Assembly: GCF_013393345.1 (NCBI RefSeq)
Contig: NZ_QJRF01000073.1
Location: 26,127-90,126 of the forward strand
Source: Pseudomonas taiwanensis
GTDB taxonomy: Bacteria; Pseudomonadota; Gammaproteobacteria; Pseudomonadales; Pseudomonadaceae
Length of the DNA stretch: 64,000 nucleotides
Direction of reading: 5' to 3'
The notes below the pieces were generated by a model. The model was not told the DNA's origin. It saw only the letters and a program-made list of their open reading frames with translations, and did no database searches. The position numbers and the translations under genes are program-made. Below, piece by piece: positions 21,701 through 27,892 of this stretch; within the stretch, counting starts at the first letter, position 1, and the number at the start of each line of letters is the position of its first letter.

Positions 21701-24243
21701 TTGCTGGCGATACCCTGAGCGAAACCTTCACCTACACCATTCGCGACCTGGCTGGCGCCCTCAGCACCGCCACCCTCACCATCACCATCCAGGGCCGGAA
21801 CGACAACCCGCACGCGATCCGTGTGGACCTGGTCGCCGTGGAGGCCGGCGGCACCAACAACGGCACCATCGGTATCGACCCGCGCATCAACGTCATGGCC
21901 AATGACACCGACGTCGACGCCGGCGATACCAAGACGCTCATCGGTATCCGCCTCGGCGACGAGCTGGGAGGCGCGAACTTCACCCTGGTCACCGGCAGCC
22001 AGAGCATCGACGGCCTCTACGGCACCTTGATCGTTCAGCCCAATGGCGAATCGCATTACGTGGTGAACAACGCGCTTGCGGCAGTCCAGGCCCTCAAGCC
22101 CGGCGACACGCTGCAGGAAGTCTTCTCCTACCGCATGCGCGACACTGCCAGCGCCCTGAGCATCGCCCGCATCACCATCACCATCCAGGGCGCCTGGGAC
22201 GCCCCGGTCGCCGCGGACGACCTGAATATCGCCATCACCGACAATGGTGACGGTCTGGTCTTGAACCCCACCGGTAACGTCCTGCCCAACGACAGCGATG
22301 TCGACCAGGGCGACCAGCTCACCGTCACCGGCATCCGCACGGGGCCGGAGAACGGCAGCGGCACTGCCGGTTCTGTCGGCAACGTGCTGGTCGGCCAATA
22401 CGGCACCCTGATCATCAATGCCGATGGCAGCTACCACTACACCATCGATATTTCCAACCCGGACGTGCTCGCCCTCGACCTGCTGGACACCCTGGTGGAT
22501 CACTTCACCTATGAGGTGACCGACCTCGGCGGACTCACCGACCTGGCGCAACTGTCGATCATCGTCATTGGTCGCAACGACGCCCCGGATGGCTTCGACG
22601 ACGAGGCAACGGCCATCGAGGCAGGTGGCCTGAACAACGATGTTCCGGGGCTGAACCCCAGCGGCAACGTGCTCGGCAATGACACGGATCTGGAAGGACA
22701 GCAGCTCTCGGTATCGGCCATTCGCACCGGTAGCGAAGCAGGCACTGGCACCAGCGGGACCGTTGGCACCGTACTGCGCGGCCTCTACGGCGACCTGACG
22801 ATCAACGCCGACGGCAGCTGGACCTACGTGGTCGACAACAGCCTGGCCGCAGTCCAGGCGCTGCGCATCAGCGGGCAGACCCTGGTGGATGTTTTCACCT
22901 ACACGCTCGCCGACACGCATCTGGCGACCGATACCGCCGAACTGCGCATCACCATCGACGGTCGCAACGACACGCCAGTCGCCCAGGATGACGACGCCAC
23001 GGCGGTCGAGGCCGGCGGCGTGGCTAACGCCATCCCGGGCAGCGACCCCACCGGCAACGTCCTGACCAACGACCAGGACGTGGACAGCGTCGCCAACGGC
23101 GAAACCCGGCAGGTCCTCTCGGCCACCAGCGAACTGGGCAACAGCGCGCTGGTCGGGCAGGCCCTGGTGGGCCGCTACGGCACGCTGACCCTGAATGCCG
23201 ATGGCAGCTATATCTATGTGCTGGATAACGCCAACCCGTTGGTACAGGCACTGCGCACCGCCGGCGAAACCCTGCGCGAAACCTTCACCTACGTCATGCG
23301 CGACACGACCGGCGCTCAGTCCGAAGCGCGGCTGAACCTGCTGATCCAGGGCGCCAACGACAATCCGGTCGCCCAGGACGACGGCAACCTCGCCAGCGAC
23401 CAGACCCCGGCGCCCCAGGCCACCGGCAATGTGCTGCCGAACGACTCGGACGTGGACGGCGGTGAGCAACTGCAGGTAGTGGGCATCCGCAGCGGTGCGG
23501 AGAACGGCACCGGCACGGCGGGTCTGGTCGGCCAGCCCATCGCCGGACGCTACGGCACCCTGGTGATCAATGCCGACGGCAGTTACACCTACAGCATCGA
23601 CCTGACCAACCCCGAAGTGCTCAGGGCCGCTGGCCTCGGTCGCGTGCTGCAGGATGTCTTCACCTACACGGTGGGCGACCGCGCCGGCGCGACCGACCTG
23701 GCGCAGCTGACGATCGACCTGGATATCGCCGCGCCCTTCATCCCCGCTCCACGGGAACCCATCGGCCCGCACGAGGACCGTGACGATCTCGACCCGTTCC
23801 GCCGCCCGCCGCTGCCCGGCCTGGACCCGGTGGTCTTCGTCGGCCCGGTGGTGGAACGCAATGATCGCCAGCTGATGCTGTCCGGCTGGGATGCCGACGG
23901 CAGCGATCTGCGCCTGGGTCTGGAGCCGGAAATCGAGAGCGAAACCCTGAACGCCCACTTCGGCCAGATCAAGGGGCAGTTCGTCTCCCGCGCGGTACAC
24001 GACAGCAGCGCCAACAGCGACCTCGACCTGGCCTGGATTCTCGGCCGTCACGGCCGGACCAGTCTGAGCGCCGATGGCCTGCTGCCCGACCCGTCGGTGT
24101 TCGCCCCTACCACGGACAACCTGACGAAGGGCGATGCCCAGTTGCCGCCGCCCTCCGACGCCCGCACCGCCCCCGGCTTCCGTGCCCAGCTGCGCGAGGC
24201 CGCCGAGCGCCTGCGTGCGCTGGGCAATGGGCCAACCGAATAA
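12790..24243 (+). CDS. Giant surface adhesin: DUF4347, DUF11-like and VCBS repeats
   Basis: A protein of about 3817 residues. The ATG at 12790 is chosen over a TTG at 12763 because GGTG lies 5 nt upstream of it. The N-terminus has an LEPRILFDGA motif (residues 24-33), typical of DUF4347 giant exoproteins, then a DUF4347 domain (about 80-240; ILSHGAAGEF, IQLYGCKVGEG). About residues 240-1880 are repeated DUF11-like beta domains. Residues about 1884-2015 resemble an SdrD/Cna B-type domain, followed by a cadherin-like domain (DVDAERDP). Eleven VCBS repeats (bases about 19260-23720) share ND-P-V-A-DD...AVEAGG, a GN(V/L)LxNDTDVD loop, YGTLTLNADGSYTY and ETFTYTI. The last 170 residues are unique. 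No Sec signal and no C-terminal RTX nonapeptides were seen. The four following genes probably export it. Confidence 0.93.
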   Translation: MDIDTKPGTPVPPAFRPQRRALALEPRILFDGAAATAADQQHQDTGDAGKPAATDHATPTDARSEPGQQPSASRHLLVLDSRIDGREKLTAQLPGNVEVLVVEANQDGLAAISTALAQLGQVDSIQILSHGAAGEFTLGKTTLSADNIGQFAQPLSQWSQSLSEGADIQLYGCKVGEGSAGRTLVNELARWTGADVAASSDDTGSARAGGDWDLEVTSGEIDKPIALAAAATADYDRLLAAGPTTTLSGGADVLLGNTFNFDVTFTNITADTGYAPFLDLFFPATGKDGAGAEIDDGITFVTASYLGQNLTTHVLTFDANGQASHPLAVGTDGKPVIINAADFGMRAGDQMVVVELPFASVAQGQPPITVQVTAALSDLADTDFSFSGSTPDLTIRARSGFQYGNDSLNNPATDPSILEPSANADSYVVHPTVITFDQIITTPEGETATGPNYGRSLDVTITPADAQTLTDVVLTQPVPNNVIVTAITPGGGGIITSITFHNGSTVTDPTFIQRILAQNSDGDLSNDLYISEFTVRYPTLNAPTTTSVQFFVPDDDANGVPVLNAATGDDVTITFDGPTAAGNWVPLDPRDATNGQIAFDGTGDDVSFVAKSITLQKQVSVRTDIGSTGLSPGDVLDYRLNIALSDYFAFGRTFLGVGQFAVFDRLGDGQTLIPGTATLTISQNGITQTVALISQTIVNADGSTSIIFNIGGSLANAFGLRQWLNGDLAFDNLLQGATLAVLAYQARVAQSYTPPAGAPHSEINEGDSFGNNATVTATVLFDPNNLSGFDESDISNTVSTIPTSQVNIDLADLNGGGAPAPGTELRPGDSVTFRLSYDLVTGDYENFKLTAYLPLPLFDLTGIDPNTIWRLATGNTNPNSPTSVTIGPGNSLVFTFADYVNPGINGSRIAIDFTLTVSDQPFADQRAFNVLGESSQTRTLDKSVLLTTDDVTLIASVAEPVLSMSHGVVSTSHGTVTGTTGTWNAPGTAGVPFSGSITDILAVNGNVTGIDASDRLRLATAIENRGGGNAYDVSTRITLPPGLSFVGGNLSSANLLIYRGDGTQLVAGTHFTVDNATNTITFIDGPGVGALLAGRPGTAADNSGANLVVITYDVQVAAAIGASATLQTTAELTHYASAEGGQNFVPVPLSDLANQQVAAPVISKGFAGGSLDNGDSSAAHTTGANLVVGESMLYDIVITLPEGSTQNLRIDDLIPPGLRLDTAFNGNLGYQLITTAGGALSANFVGAVTIGSLTAPSGTLGADGADARFTFTASSAAGDNNVGNNSFVIRVRLVASNVIGNQAGGVRQNDARLSYSDPDGDTPNGTAPLNRDVNLTGTKPAITIQEPTLQLTQQLITNPGLGFDEGDRVDFSITIANGNGGSDFDAFDIAFSSQLPTEMDQLALVSVTYTVGGVSTDISGSFVLDPNGRFLINTGNVDIAKGGTIVIRVTGVVNATGASVARFDNLADVRWTSLNGTNINGAADPAGERTGQDGLINTGALNDYQRTSVLIIPVAQGIRFSRVGGLGDTAAPNPTGAALETVSIGEIIRYRATVLVPEGSNPNYQLIITLDDGLTVDDLSTMRIGFISDGGLVTSLGDLIIGGTLQIIGNENSPEAQFITPDLTGAAPTGVINPIYVVLTTDGNGRQVVTLNLGNLTNGPFGTGNDGNDDDLEGVVFEFNARVDNSLGNQSATQLGVFVQDRVNGNFRATSDTLFERIVEPGFAGLNKTVTDFNANPGGTLGTATVTVGFTANGGLPAYDVHLTDGFPTGSNYTLLSITIGANTYGPGNLPAGVSFSATGGVTVDIARIDPGTSVSVVYSVQVPNSATIASTDATLSWSSLPESFTSWGGTAVGPDSTATGERTGVDGPGATLNNYVLREGAGLGIISGTLWNDTGTAATAPNDATPDPDPVPGTPAYELAIANQAINLIWAGNDGVFGSGDDKTFTTTTNANGRFSFGVLPSGLFRIDAPTTVNSIAQFGELRIRIDTDGSTLGQVQVTLGEGVAQQANSGYVELNDAPVNTLPGFQPGLEDTPLAIPGISVSDVDAERDPVVASRAIQVNLNVLRGTLSLTGPTTGVTVTGAGTANMVLVGRIADINAALAGLSYLGNLNFNGVDFLQVVSNDLGNYGDFNGNGIPGELADARTDDDFLVIRLDPVNDAPIAVNDNATAVEAGGTFNRLPGVDPRDNLLENDTDVDIATNGDQIRVVSVTSPLGVPVSVPLLGSVEVLGRYGKLVVQSNGAYQYIVDNANPEVQALRQAGDQLNETFSYVISDIGLGGPPLQSSATLSVVIQGANDTPVGVNDEGTAIEKGGVNNTDVGNPGDTPPTGFPVPGANATGNVLDNDLDVDGGEIPADPIDYGETKRVSGARALRELAPGLLFIVPAGGSVNVIGTYGTLNIASDGTYTYVLNENATAVQRLGPNDTLTEFFSYQVTDTAGLNDLAELRITIRGNYDNPLASDDRAVAQAGSGPTAIGESNPSGNVIRFPSRPGPVTQPGGNGVDNDVDAADRPNTLLRVNGVRSGLETAGGVLIGVATGSTSTTGATLLLGNFGLLRIGADGSFTYDVDSANPTVQALQAGQTLTETFTYQIIDTNGFTDLAQLVITVRGVNDPPIAQDHFNIAVERGGVANGQAGLDPTGDALLFDVDPDGDPISVISVSNDELGTTGTIGQAFDGQYGTLTLNADGTYSYVLDNDNPEVQALRLLSDFLIERFTYAISDGVEAPQSAQLVILILGRNDNPVATDDTATAVEAGGVNNGSAGVDPIGNVLDNDTDVDGGALDAIDYGETKVVGSVRTGAVEGAGTTGTLGSELRGQYGWLTLNADGSYSYRLDNSLAAVQALRAGNTLLETFNYSVVDTAGATDIALLSITIEGANDAPVANNDSAIAVEAGGLDNNLDGVDPTGNVLANDTDVDLNGETLTVVGVRHGADIGTVGSALLGDYGTLTLNADGSYTYLVDNDDPRVEALRIAGDTLSETFTYTIRDLAGALSTATLTITIQGRNDNPHAIRVDLVAVEAGGTNNGTIGIDPRINVMANDTDVDAGDTKTLIGIRLGDELGGANFTLVTGSQSIDGLYGTLIVQPNGESHYVVNNALAAVQALKPGDTLQEVFSYRMRDTASALSIARITITIQGAWDAPVAADDLNIAITDNGDGLVLNPTGNVLPNDSDVDQGDQLTVTGIRTGPENGSGTAGSVGNVLVGQYGTLIINADGSYHYTIDISNPDVLALDLLDTLVDHFTYEVTDLGGLTDLAQLSIIVIGRNDAPDGFDDEATAIEAGGLNNDVPGLNPSGNVLGNDTDLEGQQLSVSAIRTGSEAGTGTSGTVGTVLRGLYGDLTINADGSWTYVVDNSLAAVQALRISGQTLVDVFTYTLADTHLATDTAELRITIDGRNDTPVAQDDDATAVEAGGVANAIPGSDPTGNVLTNDQDVDSVANGETRQVLSATSELGNSALVGQALVGRYGTLTLNADGSYIYVLDNANPLVQALRTAGETLRETFTYVMRDTTGAQSEARLNLLIQGANDNPVAQDDGNLASDQTPAPQATGNVLPNDSDVDGGEQLQVVGIRSGAENGTGTAGLVGQPIAGRYGTLVINADGSYTYSIDLTNPEVLRAAGLGRVLQDVFTYTVGDRAGATDLAQLTIDLDIAAPFIPAPREPIGPHEDRDDLDPFRRPPLPGLDPVVFVGPVVERNDRQLMLSGWDADGSDLRLGLEPEIESETLNAHFGQIKGQFVSRAVHDSSANSDLDLAWILGRHGRTSLSADGLLPDPSVFAPTTDNLTKGDAQLPPPSDARTAPGFRAQLREAAERLRALGNGPTE

Positions 24244-24263
24244 GCAAGGACCAAGGATCGACC

Positions 24264-25769
24264 ATGCCAAGAACGCCCTACACGCTGCTCAGCGCCGCCA
24301 TCGCCTCCACCCTGCTGCTGGGCGCCTGCTCGGCCATGAAGCCCCACGAGTACACCGACGAGGAAAGCCGGCAGCGCATCATCCGCGACCAGGCGCAGAT
24401 GTACTCGAATCAAGAGCCGGTGACCGCCCCGATCACCTTCTACGAGGCTGCGGCCCGGGCCTTGAAGTACAACCTGGACTACCGCCTGAAGCTCATGGAA
24501 AGCGCGTTGGCCAGTGACCTGCGCGACGTCTCCAGCCATGAAATGCTCCCGCGCGTGGTCGCCTCGGCTGGCTATGCCGGGCGAAACAACGACTCCGGCG
24601 GCACCTCCATTGGCATCGAGGACCGCGAGGAAAGCTTGCGGGCATCCACCTCCGAAGAGCGCTACCGCGAACTCTACGGTTTGGGCCTCTCCTGGAGCCT
24701 GCTGGACTTCGGCGTCGCCTACTACCGTACCCAGCAGAAGAGCGACCAGATCCTCATGGCCGAGGAGCGTCGCCGCAAGGTGGCGCAGAACGTCCTGCAG
24801 GATGTGCGCAACGCCTACTGGCGCGCAGTCGGCGCCCAGCGCCTGATGCCCCAGGTCGACCGCCTGCTGGTGCGTACCCACCAGGCACTGCTTTCCGCCC
24901 GCGAAGCCGAAACCAAGGGCCTCCTGCCACGCCAGGAAGTGCTGTCCTACCAGCGCGCCCTGCTCGACTCGATCTACCTGCTCACCGTGCGCCGCCAGGA
25001 CCTGGAGTTCGCCCAGGCCGAACTGTCCGCGCTGATGTCGCTGCCGCCGGGGTCGAAGCTGATCCTCGCCGACCAGACCGAGCAACCGCTGCCGGAACTG
25101 AACCAGGACATCGACCGGCTAGAACAGATCTCCCTGGAAAACCGCCCGGAGATCATGGAAGAGTGGTACCGCAAGCGGGTCAACGAGAATGACCTGAAGA
25201 TCGCCAAGGCCCAGCTCTGGCCCAACGTCAGCCTGGATTTCGGCTACAAGTACGACTCCAACAAATTCCTCTACAACAGCGACTGGACGGAGACCGGCCT
25301 GCAGGTGTCCATGAACCTGCTGCGCCTGCTGCAGCTGCCGTCGTTGAACGCCGCCGCCGAATCCCAGGAAAAGACCGACGACATGCGCCGTGTGGCACTG
25401 TCCATGGCCATCCTCACCCAGGTCCGGGTGGGCACCCTGCGCTACCAGCTGGCGCGCCAGGAAGTGGAATTCGCCGACCAGAGCCTGCGGGTGGACCAGA
25501 GTCTGCTGGACTACGCCCAGGCGGCGCGCACCACCTCCTTCGGCTCGGAGCTGGAGCTGATCCGCGCCGAAGGCCGCTACCTGCTTTCGCGCTACCAGCG
25601 TGAAGCCGCCTACTCGGACGCCCAGGCGGCCTGGGGCCGGCTGTACAACTCCGTTGGCCTGGACATCCTCCCGGAGCAGATCGAGAAGCACGACATCCAG
25701 ACGCTGGCCCGAGAAATCCAGCGCACCCTGGGTGAACAGGAACACAGCAAACTTCTGGTCAGCAAATAA
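24264..25769 (+). CDS. TolC-family outer membrane efflux lipoprotein
   Basis: A 501-residue protein with a lipoprotein signal peptide (LLLGAC, lipidation Cys22). Two long helical halves of the outer-membrane efflux protein family follow: an N-terminal half containing AAARALKYNLDYRLKLME and a duplicated half with LENRPEIMEEWYRKRVNENDLKIAKAQLWPNVSL, the usual repeat signature. It begins 20 bp after the giant gene. As a TolC-like trimer it would form the outer-membrane and periplasmic tunnel of the export machine. Its genetic linkage to a single enormous substrate, rather than to a drug pump, suggests a dedicated secretion role. Confidence 0.9.
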   Translation: MPRTPYTLLSAAIASTLLLGACSAMKPHEYTDEESRQRIIRDQAQMYSNQEPVTAPITFYEAAARALKYNLDYRLKLMESALASDLRDVSSHEMLPRVVASAGYAGRNNDSGGTSIGIEDREESLRASTSEERYRELYGLGLSWSLLDFGVAYYRTQQKSDQILMAEERRRKVAQNVLQDVRNAYWRAVGAQRLMPQVDRLLVRTHQALLSAREAETKGLLPRQEVLSYQRALLDSIYLLTVRRQDLEFAQAELSALMSLPPGSKLILADQTEQPLPELNQDIDRLEQISLENRPEIMEEWYRKRVNENDLKIAKAQLWPNVSLDFGYKYDSNKFLYNSDWTETGLQVSMNLLRLLQLPSLNAAAESQEKTDDMRRVALSMAILTQVRVGTLRYQLARQEVEFADQSLRVDQSLLDYAQAARTTSFGSELELIRAEGRYLLSRYQREAAYSDAQAAWGRLYNSVGLDILPEQIEKHDIQTLAREIQRTLGEQEHSKLLVSK

Positions 25770-25779
25770 GGAACACCGC

Positions 25780-26559
25780 ATGTCGTCGATCGCTGAGCGC
25801 AGTCTGCTCGCCCTGTTTGCGTCCCTTGTCCTGTCTCTACCGTTACCCATCGCCCTTGCCGATGACCTGCCCCCGGCCGCCCCCAGCGAGGACCCCGGCG
25901 CCATCCGCGTGCTGCTCAGCGCTGACCTGGAAACCACGCTTTCCAGCCAGATGAACGGCACCCTCGGCGAACTCAAGGCGTCCCTCGGCCAGCAGGTGGC
26001 GAAAGACGCCCTGTTGGCCCAGCTCAACTGCGAAGAGGCCCAGGCCCGTGCCAAGGTCGCCGCTGCCGAGCTGACCATGGCCCGGCAGAACCTCGATGCC
26101 AAACGCAACCTGCGCAAGCTGGATGCGGTAGGCGACCTGGAAGTGGCCATGGCCAACACCGAGGTCCAGAAGGCTGAAGGCGCCCGCTCCCTGGCCCAGG
26201 CCCAGAGCGGCTACTGCCGGGTACAGGCGCCCTTCTCCGGCCGGGTCGCCAAGGTGCACGTGAAGCCTTACCAGACCGTGGCGGCCGGTACGCCGTTGTT
26301 CGACCTGGTCAGCGACGGTGCCCTCAAGGTGCGCCTGAACGTGCCGTCGAGCCTGTTGCCGCAGCTCAAGCCCGGCCTGGCGCTGGAGGTCAGCATCCTG
26401 GAAACCGGGAAGTCCTATGGCGCCCACATCAGCGCCATCAACTCACGAGTCGACGCTGTGGCCCAGACCGTGGAACTGGAAGCGCGGCTCGACGCCGAGC
26501 ACCCGGAACTGATCGCCGGCATGAGCGGCACCGCACGCTTCCCGCAAGCCCATGAATGA
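25780..26559 (+). CDS. Short periplasmic adaptor (membrane fusion) protein
   Basis: A 259-residue protein with a cleavable signal peptide (cleavage near ALA-DD, residue 26). It has a split lipoyl/biotinyl-like domain (SSQMNGTLGELKASLGQQVAKDALLAQL and later CRVQAPFSGRVAKVHVKPYQTVAAGTPL, given as family motifs), a helical hairpin between, and a beta-barrel with the AGMSGTARF motif near the C-terminus. It resembles RND-type adaptors but is unusually short and wholly periplasmic. The ATG at 25780 follows the TolC stop by 10 bp; longer upstream readings overlap tolC and are rejected. It overlaps the next gene by 8 bp. Confidence 0.88.
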   Translation: MSSIAERSLLALFASLVLSLPLPIALADDLPPAAPSEDPGAIRVLLSADLETTLSSQMNGTLGELKASLGQQVAKDALLAQLNCEEAQARAKVAAAELTMARQNLDAKRNLRKLDAVGDLEVAMANTEVQKAEGARSLAQAQSGYCRVQAPFSGRVAKVHVKPYQTVAAGTPLFDLVSDGALKVRLNVPSSLLPQLKPGLALEVSILETGKSYGAHISAINSRVDAVAQTVELEARLDAEHPELIAGMSGTARFPQAHE

Positions 26560-27892
26560 CCGCCTGCCACACCCGCAGTTGCTGCTGGCGCTGGCCGCGC
26601 TGCGCGATCGCGCCCTCGCCGCCGACTCGCTCAACGCCCTGGCCTTCTCCATTGCCAACGATCCCTATGCGTTGCTGCGCTACCACCAGGCGCTAGTGCT
26701 CGCCCAGCGTGGCGCGGACCTGGAACTGCTCTGCGTTTCCGGCCTCGCCCGCCCAAGCGAAGACTCGCCCTACCTGGTCTGGCTTCGTCGCGCCAGCCGT
26801 TGGCTCAGCACCCAACTGCCCGACGCCCAGCCACGCTGGCTGGCCCGCGACGCCGTGGAACCGCCCGAAGACATCGCCGAAGGCTGGGCCGAGTGGTGGC
26901 CAGCCGGACTCTGGTGCATTCCCCTGCACGACAGGGAAGGAACGCGTCTGGGGTTAGTACTGTTCCTGCTGGATGCCCCGCCGGCCGACTCCCTGGCGCC
27001 GCTGGCCGATGGCCTCTGGCAGACCTGGGCCCATTGCTGGGCCGCCTTTACGACTCGGCGCCGCCTGTTCGGCTGGCGCCCGAGCAAGCGCCAACTCCTG
27101 GCCGCGCTGGCGGTGGCCGCTGCGCTGATGCTGGTACCGGTGCGGCAAACGGCACTGGCACCCGCCGAGATCGTCTCGCGCCAGGCGGAGGTCATCAGCT
27201 CCCCCATCGATGGGGTGATCGAGCGCATGCAAGTCCGGCCTAACCAGTCGGTGGAAGCCGGCACCCTGCTCTTCACCCTCGACGAAACCACCCTGAAGAG
27301 CCGCGCCGAAGTGCTCGGCAAGGAAGTCGCGGTGGCCGATGCGGAATTGATGGCGGCCAGCCAGCGCGCCTTCGACAACCCCCAGAGCAAGAGCGAGTTG
27401 ACCCTGCTCAACGGACGCGCCCAGCAGCGCCGCGCCGAACTGGCGGCGGTCCAGGCGCAGTTGCAACGTACCCGTGTGCGCTCGCCGCGCGCCGGCGTGG
27501 CGGTGTTCAGCGACCCCAACGACTGGCTGGGAAAACCGGTGGCGACCGGCGAGCGCATTCTCCAGGTGGCCGATCCCACGCAACCGGCGATGTTGATCCA
27601 GCTGCCGGTAGCCGATGCCATCGCCCTGGAGCCTGGCGCGGAGGTCACGCTCTTCCTCACCGCCTATCCGCTCTCGCCGCTCAAGGGCGAGGTGCTGGAA
27701 ACCAGCTACCAGGCCCGCGCCAATGAGGAAGGCGTAGTCGCCTACCGGCTGCTGGCCAGTGTCGAAGGCCAGCCGGAGCATGCCCGCCTCGGTCTGCACG
27801 GCACCGCCAAGCTCTACGGCGAAAGGGTAGTGCTGGGTTACTACCTGCTGCGCCGGCCCTTTGCCGCGCTGCGTGCCTGGACCGGGCTGTGA
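26552..27892 (+). CDS. HlyD-like adaptor with cytoplasmic sensor-like N-terminus
   Basis: A 446-residue protein in three parts. Residues 1-170 are soluble and rich in Trp/Leu, with an alternating pattern reminiscent of a GAF-like domain (HQALVLAQRGADLELLCVSG; GLWCIPLHDREGTRLGLVLF). A single transmembrane helix covers about 181-197. The periplasmic remainder is HlyD-like, with the lipoyl half-motif ISSPIDGVIERMQVRPNQSV, a coiled-coil hairpin and the second half RVRSPRAGVAVF. The start overlaps the preceding gene by 8 bp and the stop overlaps the next start by 4 bp. The GAF assignment is a tentative pattern reading. A cytoplasmic domain of this size is not usual for HlyD proteins. Confidence 0.85.
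   Translation: MNDRLPHPQLLLALAALRDRALAADSLNALAFSIANDPYALLRYHQALVLAQRGADLELLCVSGLARPSEDSPYLVWLRRASRWLSTQLPDAQPRWLARDAVEPPEDIAEGWAEWWPAGLWCIPLHDREGTRLGLVLFLLDAPPADSLAPLADGLWQTWAHCWAAFTTRRRLFGWRPSKRQLLAALAVAAALMLVPVRQTALAPAEIVSRQAEVISSPIDGVIERMQVRPNQSVEAGTLLFTLDETTLKSRAEVLGKEVAVADAELMAASQRAFDNPQSKSELTLLNGRAQQRRAELAAVQAQLQRTRVRSPRAGVAVFSDPNDWLGKPVATGERILQVADPTQPAMLIQLPVADAIALEPGAEVTLFLTAYPLSPLKGEVLETSYQARANEEGVVAYRLLASVEGQPEHARLGLHGTAKLYGERVVLGYYLLRRPFAALRAWTGL

Noticed and set aside
18670..24270. An 1866-codon open frame antisense to the giant adhesin, and an 871-codon one at 15460-18075
   Set aside because: Both are mirror frames of a GC-rich, low-stop repetitive gene; composition is His/Gly/Val-rich and lacks domains or start signals.
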